Shown: positions 12,560 to 26,521, numbered from the stretch's first letter. The stretch is 64,000 nt of DNA from Saccoglossus kowalevskii (GCF_000003605.2 NW_003138368.1:5706-69705), one strand, 5' to 3'. Translations and numbers: made by a program. Notes: generated from the letters alone by a model not told the origin.

Positions 12560-12995
12560 AATATTGTTTTCAAAGTATAGTAACTGTTTTATTATGATGA
12601 AAGCTTTTATTACTCTGTGGCTGAGATCTTTTTGGAGCTCTGCTAAATTGACCAGTTGTATTTGATTTTAGTCCCAAGGTATAGTTGTATATGAAGAAAG
12701 ATTTCCTCTTGTCCATTAATTACAAATTTATGGTTTGTTACAGTTTTGCCAGATTTATTCAAAATTATGGATTTTGAGACCTTTACTTCTAGTTTCAATT
12801 CATTCCAAAATGTTTTGTAACATTTGAAATTTTGTGATAGGTCTATATGTGATAGATCAAGATGCATAATTGAATCAAATACTTTTTGAAGATCAATAAA
12901 GCAAGCAAAAATGTGTGTGATTAGCTGTACGAAACTTTAGCATGACCCCATTTTTTTCTATCATGATTCTATTGTTGACTTTAACATGTTTGATT
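12560..12995 (-). pseudogene. Non-LTR retrotransposon (LINE) reverse-transcriptase fragment
   Basis: The minus strand encodes HIFACFIDLQKVFDSIMH, the conserved palm segment of LINE reverse transcriptases (consensus like FVDLRKAFDSVWH). Shortly after it comes LNKSGKTVTNHKFVINGQE followed by YLGTKI, the later block usually near YTYLG. About 100 residues that normally separate the two blocks are missing, including the catalytic FADD motif, so this is an internally deleted dead copy. It resembles CR1/RTE-type elements, but the clade cannot be set. Confidence 0.7.
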
Positions 12996-13072
12996 AGTCT
13001 TTTTTTGTTTTTAAAGAATTTTTATTGTACTATGTGTCAGCGCTAGCACTTGCAATATGCACATACAGAAAA

Positions 13073-14416
13073 ACAAGCAGCCTGTCGGCTGAGATAGCTC
13101 CGCTGTTAGCAATGCACATGGCAATTAAAGAACAGAAGATATCATTAGAAAATGAACAAATCTGATAGAGGTCCACAAGTAGTACCTATATGTATAATAT
13201 ATCAAAGCAATTGGACTTGCGGTTTTCAACAAGAAGTCGAAAATATCACTTTTTACCAAAAATTACAAAAATATTCATCAAAATTAGAGAATTAAAGATA
13301 TCATCATGAAATGAACAAATCTGAGAGAGGTCCACATGTAGTACCTATATATGTAATATCAAAGCAATTGGACTTGCGGTTTTCAACAAGAAGTCGAAAA
13401 TATCACTTTTTACCAAAAATTACAAAAATATTCACCAAAATTAGAGAATTAAAGATATCATTACAAAATGAACAAATCTGAGAGAGGTCCACATGTAGTA
13501 CCTATATATGTAATATCAAAGCAATTGGACTTGCGGTTTTNNNNNNNNNNNNNNNNNNNNNNNNNNNNNNNNNNNNNNNNNNNNNNNNNNNNNNNNNNNN
13601 NNNNNNNNNNNNNNNNNNNNNNNNNNNNNNNNNNNNNNNNNNNNNNNNNNNNNNNNNNNNNNNNNNNNNNNNNNNNNNNNNNNNNNNNNNNNNNNNNNNN
13701 NNNNNNNNNNNNNNNNNNNNNNNNNNNNNNNNNNNNNNNNNNNNNNNNNNNNNNNNNNNNNNNNNNNNNNNNNNNNNNNNNNNNNNNNNNNNNNNNNNNN
13801 NNNNNNNNNNNNNNNNNNNNNNNNNNNNNNNNNNNNNNNNNNNNNNNNNNNNNNNNNNNNNNNNNNNNNNNNNNNNNNNNNNNNNNNNNNNNNNNNNNNN
13901 NNNNNNNNNNNNNNNNNNNNNNNNNNNNNNNNNNNNNNNNNNNNNNNNNNNNNNNNNNNNNNNNNNNNNNNNNNNNNNNNNNNNNNNNNNNNNNNNNNNN
14001 NNNNNNNNNNNNNNNNNNNNNNNNNNNNNNNNNNNNNNNNNNNNNNNNNNNNNNNNNNNNNNNNNNNNNNNNNNNNNNNNNNNNNNNNNNNNNNNNNNNN
14101 NNNNNNNNNNNNNNNNNNNNNNNTATATATGTAATATCAAAGCAATTGGACTTGCGGTTTTTAACAAGAAGTTGAAAATATCACTTTTTACCAAAAATGA
14201 CAAAAATATTCACCAAAATTAGAGAATTGAATATATCATCATGAAATGAACAAATCTGAAAGAGGTCTACCCAAGGTACATATACACCAAGTATCAAAGC
14301 ATTCAGGCTTGTAGTTTTCAAGAAGAAGTTGAAAAAGTAAAACATTGACACGAACGACGACGGACAATCACTCATATGATAAGCTCCGCTCGACAAAGTC
14401 GACAGCGGAGCTAACA
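13073..14416 (-). mobile_element. Family-1 element (Helentron-like, tandem-repeat core)
   Basis: In reverse orientation. The 3' end (13074-13110) has a hairpin around CAGCCGACAGGCTG next to ACAGCGGAGCT. The 5' end (14378-14413) has AGCTCCGCTGTCGAC folded against AGCGGAGC. Between them are tandem units of roughly 165 bp, with blocks like CAATTGGACTTGCGGTTTT, AAATATCACTTTTTACC and GAGAGAGGTCCACATGTAG. The assembly gap 13541-14123 lies inside the array, so the copy number is unknown. Architecture matches non-autonomous Helentron derivatives (DINE-1, bivalve pearl/CvA). No protein coding. Confidence 0.6.
13541..14123. other. Assembly gap (583 N)
   Basis: A run of N inside a tandem array. Both sides carry the same unit, so the gap may be a collapsed array or a repeat-driven join. 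Open frames running across it are artefacts. Confidence 0.99.
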
Positions 14417-16571
<2,155 letters not shown>

Positions 16572-16635
16572 TTTGTTGTATTTTTCCTATCTACCTCTGC
16601 TGCGCTACGTATCTTCGATCTTTGCCAAGTGTCGA

Positions 16636-16663
16636 TGACGTCATTTAGTTCATACGCATGCGC
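16636..16663. promoter_or_regulatory. CRE and NRF1-like sites of the RAB2 promoter
   Basis: A perfect palindromic cAMP-response element TGACGTCA lies at 16636-16643, about 65 bases upstream of the RAB2 start codon. ACGCATGCGC, close to the NRF1 consensus, lies at about 16654-16663. Both are typical of constitutive CpG-type promoters. Their use here is inferred from position only. Confidence 0.5.
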
Positions 16664-17509
16664 TACGTGGTACAGTAGGGCATGCCGGGAGGTGGCCCTT
16701 TATAAAGCCGGAAACAACGATTTTTGAGTTATATTGCATGAATTTGATGTCATGAAACGTTGGCGGTATTATTTAGTCACAGTAAATATGCCAGAGAACA
16801 TCGAATTATTGTGAATAATTCAAAGTTTTTAGCTGAATTTCGGTTATACATTTTTTGGAGGGAATGAAAACGGAACTTGTAGTTGTTACAAAGGTCCCGT
16901 TTTAAAAATAACGCATAAGACCAGCCAAAGACCGGTACTATTTTATTTGGTACGTACACAAACAAAAGTAGGACAATGTCCAAAAAAAAAGACAAAAGAC
17001 ATCACCACAAGACTAAAATAGATCTAAAATACAAAAAAAAAACAAGCAAAGCAAAGTTTGTAAAGATAATTGAACTTGTCATAACTGGAGAGAATTTCAA
17101 TGAATATATCATCAATACTGAAATTTTGAAAAAGTGGCTCATAATTCAAGAGAGCGGAGGGAAATTTCTGTCAACATTCTTTGATAATGCTAGTTTGACA
17201 ATGAAATAGGTAATGTTTTTCATCTCCAGTCTTGTTACAATCACGAATTTTACATCGTCTTTTTTCCATCCTAAAACCCTAAACGTGTCCCAGATTTAAC
17301 TGGCAAGAAATGTGCCGATACTTGAACCTTGTCAGAACAATCCTGTATTTTTTATTTGTAATACCATCTAAATATTTTTCAAAAACATATTTATCATTTT
17401 TAATTACTTTGTAGAAGTCTAATTTTTAGTTGCCATGTACATCGTTTTGGCACATATTCTGGTACACATTCCTAATTATTTCCCTGCGCAGAATATTGAA
17501 TTATTAGTT

Positions 17510-17575
17510 TTAAAGGACGACAGTCATCGTGCCGCGTCATGTTCGATATGGGACTCATAGCGACGTATACAACGC
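17510..17575. repeat. Dispersed repeat, inverted copy at 42055-42135
   Basis: GGACGACAGTCATCGTGCC, then GATATGGGACTCATAGCGAC, then GTATAC recur as the reverse complement at 42.08-42.13 kb. The repeat is richer in CpG than its surroundings and is non-coding. Confidence 0.6.
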
Positions 17576-18673
17576 GTGTAAAATACATTGTTTATTTAAA
17601 TGAAATTTGAACACGCGCTGCGCGACGACCACCGCGCTTTAAGGTAAGTAGAACTAACCTGAGTTTGTTGATAATAGAGTCTTTAAAATTTCATCACCAA
17701 ACTACAAAAGTCAACCATGATAGGATACCGACCTAATTCACCATGACAAGCACTGTTAGAAGACTTTTTATGAAGAACCGAGACTCTCTTACAGAATTTT
17801 ATGTGGAAGTTTTCAGATAATAACTTGACAGAAAATAATTGTGAAGTAAATTTATCATTTTCTATAACTGATTTATTTTTGCCTGATTCAGAACCATTAA
17901 ATATATTAACGTGAGACAATCCCATAGCATTTTGTGCATATGAAACATTGCATCCCGAGCCTTGTCATAAAGTTTAGAGGGTAGCTGCTCAAAATTTACC
18001 ATTAGACAAAAAAAATATTGTACATGTAATTATAAATATAATTGATTGGCGTTTCATTCAGGTACGGTAAAACTAAAATTCATTCTCCAGATTTTTACCT
18101 GACCCATTAAAAATCATCACTTTGCCTTTTTTAACATTAAATTAATCATCCTCTTCGTGCCAGAATTTCCACATTACTTCTAGTATTTTAAAACGGCTGT
18201 AAACATTGAATTCAATTGTCAAAGTCAAAAGTTGTCTACAGTAAATTGTGAGAAGATATTCATCATATAGATGGATACTTGTTTGCATCTCTTGTTAATT
18301 ATGTAAAACACATGCAGTTATAATCTGTTTCAATAAAAGAAGTATTCTAGACATGTTTTTGAGTGTGTTCATTTGAGAATAGATTTTAGTTTTTCACATC
18401 ATGGATGCTAGCCGGTGAAGGCGCCACTCGTACCTACATATCAGGATACATGGATGCGGCCTCTTCAAAAAGTGCTTTGCTAATCAAAATGTGTCACACA
18501 TCTTACAAAAGCGTATTTTATATGTATCGTTGCAAGAATATTTTCGAGGTAATTAAAAAATTCAAGGCTTCAAACACGCTTTTTAGTAGTTGGATAGACT
18601 CAAATTTTCGCATATATTTAATATGTAATCTAAAGGCCGTGGGAACTAACATCCGTGGAGACGACCGCTGACC

Positions 18674-19105
18674 ATGACTATATTTGTACACGATTCAGTC
18701 GATTTGCATAAACCTGACATCATATATCTTGCCACAAGGCCTAAAATATACCGTTTCTCGTCAGCGCCTCACCTCCCTATTTTTATGAAACAATTCGACC
18801 AAAAACAAATTTTGCGAGGCCGACTCGGAGAGTACTCTCTAGGGGCAATTGTTGGTTGGTGTAAATGGTATTGGAAATTACAGTATTATCAGAATGGCAA
18901 TCAAGGAAACTCCTATCATATCATTTATACGTTTGCACCTGTTTATGCCTATGTCACAAGGTTTGCACTAGACCACCGGAGATGCTGTTGTTTTCATTGC
19001 ATTCAATTACTGATAACAAGTCGTCACCTTAGCCACACCAAAAAGCAGTGTTACAGCCATTCATATCAGGCAAGTTATCCGTTCATTAAAGAAACATCAA
19101 AATGA
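18674..19105 (+). other. Unassigned 143-codon open frame
   Basis: The longest unexplained gap-free open frame in the intergenic region apart from the antisense frame inside the SNX16 array. It follows another frame (18405-18671) in the same direction after two bases. The translation has no recognised motif, signal peptide or domain, is rich in His, Tyr and Cys, and lacks splice-like borders. It may be chance or an old transposon piece. Confidence 0.12.
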
Positions 19106-20251
19106 TGTTAGATTCAAAATTATTTTCGCAAAATAAGAATGGTCGGATCTATTGTCAATCCGGGATAATGAATAACCCAGTGCCTAGAATTAAAGAGTGT
19201 AATCCTTACGCAGTGGCATTATAACATTATGAAACAAAATGGAAAACAAGCAGAACGATCACCAGCAAATAGCCAATTATTTTGTCAAGATATCTACTGG
19301 GATTTTACTAACAAAGCCTCGGAGAAATGCCTACAATCTCTAGAATAAATTTTAGAATGATACAAATTAGTCTGGAATTTGGAAAATTCTTTATTGAAAT
19401 GCCAAGCAGGAAAACTGCATAGTTTAATTACATGTTGTTACATAACAACATTCGACCCTTGAGTAAATTATTAAAATGGAAAAATCACATCTTTAGCATC
19501 GCGTGGATTATGTAATGTTGCTGAAGACCCTTTTCATTGTTCTCAGACGATACTTTTTGTTGAAAGAGGTCGGGCAATTAGCAATGTTATGAAGATAGAC
19601 CCCCCGTTAGACGCTCCAAGTGGATACAAAGTAGATTTATGCGAATCCGAAAAAAATTAATAATGTCAGTGACATAATTAGCGAAAATATTAAAAGGGAA
19701 CAATATTAGGCGTGTTCTATTTTATATTAATCATAAGAAGCAAACTAAGATGATGAAAGTATATGGTTTATAAACAGATACGTTGTTTGTATTACGTAAT
19801 ATTTTGAAGTATTTAAAAAAAATAAGTCAGAATGGACGGATGAATACTCTTATAATCTGCAGACGAGATATTTCTAACCCCTATAAACCGTAGCAGTGCT
19901 GACTACTTAACAATTCATGAATATTTATGTTTACATTCATGGAAATTAATAGTATTGTAATAACCAACAAACTAATTTGATGATGGTCAATTTTCATGAA
20001 TTAACGGCATTTCAACGCCACATTCTTCTTTGGAAGATCGACATTTCCAAGTTCAAAATAAAATCATTCGATTTTCGTGGCAGACGTTTGGTCTGTTACT
20101 TTTCGAATGTACCTGGACGAATACATGGGCTGTTAAATATTTGTGTTTGATACTGCATTTTTAAAATGCTGTTTTAGCAACACACACAACAGTGTCCGTT
20201 ATGTTAAGCCTTTAAAGCAAACAGCGCCAAACAGTGACATGACATACTTAC

Positions 20252-20276
20252 CAGCTTTAGCGTCGCTGGCGGCGCA
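20252..20276 (-). other. Exon-like 25-nt island with strong splice borders
   Basis: In transcript sense, a T-run ending in AG precedes TGCGCCGCCAGC-type G+C-rich sequence, followed by GTAAGTAT. The island stands out in composition from its surroundings. Two of its frames are open. No partner exon or product could be assigned. Confidence 0.3.
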
Positions 20277-21109
20277 CTAAAAAAAAACGCTTAGAAAAGC
20301 ATATCGTATGCCCTCGTATCCCAAATGGAAATCCCTTATTAGTATTCTAACCTATCGGTATAAAGAATTGTTGCTAAGAACAACTAGCATTTTAAATGAA
20401 ACAGAAAATGGATTGTAGACCATCATGATGACCATCCAATGTACAAGGCTGACTTGTATTCTACCCATAGTTAGATAATAAGACGGAGAAACATAAATAA
20501 CAATACAATTAATATTTAAATTTCAACCAGATTGAATCTCATTCAATGTACGTGAAATTATTTTTTAGTAGGACATGACCATATTTTAAAAATTGTATGT
20601 CAAACCAAATGAGTGAAGTTGAAAATAAAAAAAAAAGAACAATAAAATAAATATTTTAAAAAAAATAACAAAAAAATAATTGGAGCTTATAATCACACCA
20701 AATTCTAATAAGATTGGGAAAGACTTTATTCAATCAAGACAGGTGTTTTGTATAGCTATGGTATTATTTTTGTTTGCCATGTAACCTAAAGAGGTTATAG
20801 GCGATTATGAAAATTACAGCAGTGATTTTATTTCCCAATAAAGATGACAGTTATTCTTTGAAAAAAAAGGTAGAAAGAAGAAATAAAATGTGAATGCTGC
20901 CAGAGATGGCGGATTGTAATAATCGACAATCTCAATATGCCACACAAAGATCTTTGTTACAGCAATTTAAATTTCAATCCAAAAATGTAATATAATAAAT
21001 AATTGGCCATAAATGAACACAACTGAAGAAGAAAAACATTTCTTGTGCATACCCAGGTAAAGCATGAAAGCCTTATTAACATAATTATTGTCCTTGGGCA
21101 TCACCCAAC

Positions 21110-21240
21110 TTTAAGGGCTTGAGTTGTCAAATACTTCATAAACGTCATACTGGTAGCCTTTCGTTGTGTTGTCACAGGTAGCGCTGTTCCAGCACAGACA
21201 TCGGTGTAGAAAGGACGCCGACCTGCAGCGTCAACGGGTA
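21110..21240 (-). other. Coding-like segment, possible terminal exon
   Basis: A G+C-rich island. One minus-strand frame reads RLPVDAAGRRPFYTDV, then CAGTALPVTTQRKATSMTF, then a stop after ALKVG. It is preceded by a pyrimidine-rich tract and a CAAAG|G that could serve as acceptor. Unrecognised; perhaps the last exon of an unannotated minus-strand gene. Confidence 0.25.
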
Positions 21241-21716
21241 GCCTTTGATTCACCAGAAATTAAATAAAATAAAAAAGAAAACCATATCATTCCATTTGTT
21301 CAAGTGAGACAGGACCAAGAATATGTAATGACAATTATCTTGAAATTTCTTCAGTTGAATTGTGTATAAGTATTGACAATTTAGGGGAGGGCAAACATGT
21401 TTGGCATTGTCCAAATTTCATGGTTTCGCTAAAGCCAACCATTCATTGCTGGACCACAAACTACGACCAAATAAAGCTATATACAGAGTGCAGTAAAAAG
21501 AAAAACAAAAGTTTCTTGTTACTATGTTCTCCAAAATTAATACATGCATGTACTTGCTCTATTTTAATTTTTGAGGTAAAGCTGAATTCTTCAAAACTTC
21601 TGACAGGTAACTTAAAGCACAATTTCAAGTGCAGCATGCAATGACCAGAAATATATTTTTCGTTTGGGCCTATTATGTGTCATATACAAAAGCATCAGTT
21701 ACAACATATAAATGGA

Positions 21717-21905
21717 TCAGAAATGTATTGCCAGTAGCTGAAAATTTCCAGGCATTTCTAATGAAATTGAGTTTTCTGCATCATTAGGACATTCTCGCCG
21801 CCAGAGTTTATTTCTGCTTTGAGACTCAACGTACTCAATGTAGGCTTGCCGTAAAGAGGCTGAGGCCGTGGCGTACAACGATGCATTAGGTTGCCACTCA
21901 CACAC
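21717..21905 (-). other. Coding-like segment of unknown gene
   Basis: One frame contains WQPNASLYATASASLRQAYI followed by EYVESQSRNKLWRRECPNDA. A second overlapping frame (21758-21955) is also open. The composition is more balanced than that of the flanks. It could be an exon of a gene shared with 21110-21240, or a relic. No family recognised. Confidence 0.22.
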
Positions 21906-22111
21906 AGGAGTAGAAATTGCACACTATGATTTTGTTGCATGATGCAGTTCAGCACTTTGAGACACTGAACAATGACATCTGATGCTAACAGGTCCCAATT
22001 TTATGTATTTTGCCATGAAGAAATCAACATTTTTGCAAATATTGTACTCGTAATCACTGAACCACTGCAAGATTAAAAAGTCACAAAACAACACTAACTT
22101 TTTCCAAACAC

Positions 22112-22117
22112 TTTATT
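22112..22117 (-). terminator. Candidate polyadenylation signal of the HSF5-like gene
   Basis: AATAAA on the minus strand, about 465 bases past the stop codon at 22581. It is the first clear match downstream that I noticed. Confidence 0.35.
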
Positions 22118-22209
22118 TTAAACTACATATATACTCTGAGCTAAAATCTAGATAAACACAAACTAAACACAGGAAAATGAAAATTTCAATAACATATTGT
22201 ATTTATATA

Positions 22210-22245
22210 ATTTATATATTATATCATATCATATCATATCATATA
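22210..22245. repeat. ATATC simple repeat
   Basis: Four or more tandem copies of TATCA within an AT-rich tract, in the presumed 3' untranslated region of the HSF5-like gene. Confidence 0.7.
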
Positions 22246-22580
22246 ATTAAATTAAGCTCTGTTTAAAAATTCATATATAGTATATACATTTTTGAATACT
22301 TTTGAAAAGTAATTTATCAACTGAACATTTTCAAAATAATGGAAAACTGCTAACAAGCAACCTCCTATCAAAACATTGTCATTAATTAATTGACAATTTG
22401 TTCAAATTAAAGTTTCAGAACTATTCATTAATGGCATAAATTTTGGAGCCACTAAGATGCTTCTTTCTGTTGATATAACGAAGATGCTCGTCTAGTCAGC
22501 TTTGCAGCTCTTCGTGATTGTTCTCCTTTTGACTTGTGATGTCAGTGTTTTCGTTTATTTGTTGTTTCTTTGCATCTGGC

Positions 22581-25212
22581 TCATTTTCTATCTTCCTTGG
22601 AGGCACCCGGAATTGTGAGGTTTGTGATGCTCTCTTCAGAGACCTGAGCTGGAATTTGCACATCAGTCTGGATGGGGATATCTTCATCAGGAATGACAAG
22701 CATATTGTTGTTCGGCTGCAATGACTGATCCAGAAGCAATGTCTTGACAGCTTCTTCTTCTTCTGTACCTTCGGAAAGTTTAGTTAAACTAGGTACGAGG
22801 CCTGAGATGGGTATGCTGGTGAGGTCGGAATACATCTTGCTGGCTGGGGAGACTGGAGGTGAGGCTACTGTTGAGTTGATGTACTGTATCTTGTTGTTGG
22901 GTTGCATAGGTGACAGACCAAACTGTGCAAGGAACTGATTATCTGGTGACAAAGTGAGAAAAGAAGTGCCGCTATTTGACCCATTCATGTAATTCATAGG
23001 TGAAAGGAACTGCGTAATCGGAGCATAGCTAGTACTTGGTGATTGATTGATGGTTTGCGGCTGTTGACTTATTGGGAACTGCAATAACACTGATTTGGAG
23101 AAGAAGAAAAAAATAGATTAGATTTGATTGTCATGATATGAAAAAAGGTGTCTTAACATTTTAATATCAAATATTGTGCCCTGAAAATGATTAACTTGTG
23201 CATTACATTCCCATGATTACTGGTATTATAAATATTATTGAAAGATTTCTAATTCCATGGTCTGCCGGATATCTGACTAAAATTACACAAAACTGACTTA
23301 GTGTTGAAAATGTTGAATATATGAATATTTTTTTCAAACCATTTGCTAAAAACCTATACCCTGACAATTGATGATTTTTATATTGTGAACATAGCTTTTT
23401 AAGCGTTTTGGAGCTTTATACAGATACTTTTGCTCAAAAAAGAATTACCATTCCAGACACTTTAGACACATCTAATGGCATATATTGATACAGGGTGTAA
23501 AAGTCCAAGAACTCTGATATTCTGTTTCAATGGTATCCAAAACTATCATTGTGGGAAAACTAAATGTTGACAAATGTCAAATTTCTGGAATTACGGTCTG
23601 AATGTTTTATTGAAATTTACTTATTTACAAAGGCATTTGCATAACATTCAAATCTAAAATCATTGGCAAGTGGAAGCATATGAAATGATCTTTTCAATTT
23701 TCAGTTCAACTTGACCCCCAATCTTACATTGCATTATATTCAAATGTTTAGAATATATATATTGTTTCAGCACTGTTAAGAATCAGTATAATTAATACAA
23801 CAAGAGTTTTGGGGTGTGTCAACTGACGAGCTACAACACCAACCAATTACTACAATTAATTTTACAATTCATATTATTCATTCAGAAATCTATAATATCA
23901 TGGAAAAATAGTGAATGAAAAAAATATTTAAATTAAAAAAACATTTGTGCATATAATAATCACATGTGTGCTTTAAACTATTCTACAATCATTGGAATTA
24001 GAAGAAACTGATCAGGGACGTACCTTGACCATTGTTTCCTTGGTTTACATTGAAATTATTAGTATTCTCCAACGACTGCAAATGATTTCTATGTTTACTG
24101 TTTTTGATTACATAATATGCATCTTCACTCCCTTGTTTACCGTTATTGAACAGTCTTCTGTCGTCAACGGGTGTTTTCCTTTCTGCATTTTCTCGCATGC
24201 CTCGTGCTGTTGGTTCGCCTCGATGTTTTCTCATGTCTGGGGAGTTGCTTGCTGTGTCGGCGAGTAGCGCAAGACCGTTGTACACCGAATCTGTATTGAG
24301 CAGCTGTTGTATCTGGTGATCCGGAAGTGAGGAAACGGTTCTTAGTACGGATGACGAAGGCGTGCTTCGTCGATGATGTTCAAGTTCAGACGGTTGTTGT
24401 GCACGGGGAGGGTAGAACAACACAGATGAAGGAATCGACTGTGGCAAATTTTTGCTGTTGAAGCCAGTCTGAATGACATTGTTGCACATATTTCTTACAC
24501 GATGCTGCTCAGTCGAGTAAGGAGCGTATCTTTGCGATTGATGTACATTTGAACTCGGAGATGGTCGAGCATGACCGCTGTTAAACATTGGACTTGGGCG
24601 ACCATAGTGCGGCCTGTTTACATTGTTTTTGTTGTACATTTGCATTTCGCCATACTCACGAAACGGTTGAAGATTTCCACTATGCTGTGGTGGCCTGTTA
24701 CCTTGTAGACAACTGCTTGTTGTGTTTTTTAGCGGTCGACATGGCATTGGGTTATGATGGTTTGCGTTGCGTTGGAGGTGTATCTGACGTTCAGCTGCTT
24801 TTCTCCGACTAGCTGCGGTAGACCTACGAACATTGCACAGATATTCAGGGCGGTTTTGCACAAAGTGTTGGTGCTGGAATTGGTGCAGATCACTGCTGCT
24901 GCTGTTGTTATAGTCGAGTCCGTCGTGTGTTCTTGCTGAAGGGATTTTGCGAAAACCGTATAGATTCAGCTGTCGTACGAAACTAGAGAAATTCTGCGTC
25001 TTGAACATCCCGAAAGCATCATTGAGTACCTCATCTTTAAAAATTTTACTGTTGACTATTATAGTCTTGCCTCCTGGTCCCCACTGTATGGAGCGGTATT
25101 TTTTGTCAGAGCACAATTTCCACAGCTTCGAAGGAAAGTTGTTTCCATTTGGGGAAAGACTCGGAGGAATGTTATTGTTACTGCTATCACGATACTCAAT
25201 GATAGAAGTCAT
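22581..25212 (-). CDS. HSF5: Heat-shock-factor-family protein, HSF5-like
   Basis: Two coding exons, 25212-24024 and 23089-22581, join G|TG and give 565 residues (human HSF5 is about 596). The HSF-type winged-helix DNA-binding domain spans about residues 25-95. It starts FPSKLWKLCSDKKYRSIQW, continues MFKTQNFSSFVRQLNLYGFR (the recognition helix) and is followed by LHQFQHQHFVQNRPEYL. FPxKLW at the start and the L-H-x-F-x-x-x-H-F segment point to the HSF5/HSFY branch rather than HSF1-4. No leucine-zipper trimerisation repeat is evident. The remainder is low-complexity (Ser, Pro, Asn, Gln), with an acidic EGTEEEEAVKTLLLD patch late in exon 2. Vertebrate HSF5 acts in the nucleus during spermatogenesis; the role here is inferred. 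Near the end a second frame stays open 84 bases further, so the exact C-terminus deserves caution. Confidence 0.88.
23090..24023 (-). other. HSF5-like gene intron
   Basis: A single AT-rich intron of 934 bases with GTACGT donor and AATCAG acceptor on the minus strand. No repeat or nested gene recognised. Confidence 0.8.
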
Positions 25213-25384
25213 GTTTACGGTCTTCCTTTCAGAGGAGAATTCTCCGAGAGAAGGAAAGAAGTGGAAGTTTGGAAAGACAGAAAAGCTCCTACGTCCGTTC
25301 CAGTTTTCCGAAAAGTGTTCGCCGGTTAGAAAATCTGTTATCTGGCGTACGGGTGCGTTTCACGCGAGAAGAGAATGCGCTTTC

Positions 25385-25446
25385 TGATTGGCCAGTTTAC
25401 AACGATCCTGCGTTTGAAATCCATTGATTGGCTGAAAGTTTTATAA
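25385..25446 (-). promoter_or_regulatory. CCAAT boxes and a TATAAAA of the HSF5-like promoter
   Basis: Minus-strand CCAAT motifs lie at about 25388 and 25425, and TATAAAA at about 25440-25446, all 170-235 bases before the start codon. The order (TATA upstream of CCAAT) is not canonical, so which motif is used is unclear. No proper heat-shock element (nTTCnnGAAn) was found in this interval. Confidence 0.35.
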
Positions 25447-26153
25447 ATGACAGCGCGTTATGACGTGTTTGTGTTTTGAAAGCCGTTGCGTCTGCGTTCG
25501 CCAAAAGTGTTGCAACTATGAAGCCTGGAACAACGTTTCGAGTCGCTCGTAGTGCACGCACACTTTTCTCCAGCTCAACGTGCCCGCTATGATTTTTTAG
25601 GATTCTGAATTATTACAGTTTATTTTGATTCGTCCCTGAAATCAAAATCGGTATTTCCACACCTCATATGCAAATGAGTCTGAGAGCAAATACAGTAGTC
25701 CCTTCAGGAGTACAGTTTTTCAAAACATAGCAGAAATAAACAATATTAAGAAGTACGATATTTTTCTCTTGGGGTACATGAATATATTTGCCGAGTGAAA
25801 TGAAATTTGAACAACAGTAATGGTACCTTTAGCCAGTCACTTATTTTGACAAACACTAATTTGCATATCACCCATGCAATAATGTTTTCGGTATTTTCAC
25901 GGTCGATATGCAAATGAACATGGTATTTCCATCGGCTACCGAACTATTTTTATTTTGTAAACACATTCTCGTCTGCTATTTTTGTCCGGTTCAAATCGTC
26001 AGGCAACATTTTTGGCGTGTTGGGTGTACATCACATGGAATACTACGATTGGGAGAACTTAATGTATGTTGACCACCTGGAAACTGAGTTATTTAAACTT
26101 TGAAGGGCTCTCGGGAGATCCACCAGCAGTGAAATTAGCGATTACTATGCAGC

Positions 26154-26521
26154 NNNNNNNNNNNNNNNNNNNNNNNNNNNNNNNNNNNNNNNNNNNNNNN
26201 NNNNNNNNNNNNNNNNNNNNNNNNNNNNNNNNNNNNNNNNNNNNNNNNNNNNNNNNNNNNNNNNNNNNNNNNNNNNNNNNNNNNNNNNNNNNNNNNNNNN
26301 NNNNNNNNNNNNNNNNNNNNNNNNNNNNNNNNNNNNNNNNNNNNNNNNNNNNNNNNNNNNNNNNNNNNNNNNNNNNNNNNNNNNNNNNNNNNNNNNNNNN
26401 NNNNNNNNNNNNNNNNNNNNNNNNNNNNNNNNNNNNNNNNNNNNNNNNNNNNNNNNNNNNNNNNNNNNNNNNNNNNNNNNNNNNNNNNNNNNNNNNNNNN
26501 NNNNNNNNNNNNNNNNNNNNN
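26154..26521. other. Assembly gap (368 N)
   Basis: A run of N. Open frames running across it are artefacts. Confidence 0.99.

Larger units (their letters stand above)
16664..22111. other. Intergenic stretch between RAB2 and HSF5, few exon-like fragments
   Basis: Mostly AT-rich and non-coding. It includes a lysine-rich 77-codon frame at 16976-17209 (plus), a dispersed repeat at 17510-17575, open frames of 88 and 143 codons at 18405-18671 and 18674-19105 (plus), and exon-like pieces on the minus strand at 20252-20276, 21110-21240 and 21717-21905. None matches a protein family I recognise. Confidence 0.4.

Noticed and set aside
13468-14203. Long frames of 233-235 codons
   Set aside because: They run through the N gap; only the few flanking codons are real sequence. 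The same applies to frames across 26154-26521 and 40774-41135.
17593-17646. Start-like ATG followed by a G+C-rich stretch and donor AAG|GTAAGTAG
   Set aside because: It lies next to a dispersed repeat and no downstream exon was seen; too little to call a gene.
18405-18671. 88-codon open frame
   Set aside because: No domain, no splice context and no resemblance to known proteins; left in the intergenic description.
25213-25340. Heat-shock elements upstream of the HSF5-like gene
   Set aside because: AGAATTCT and TTCCGAA-type motifs occur but with wrong spacing for nGAAnnTTCn or nTTCnnGAAn.
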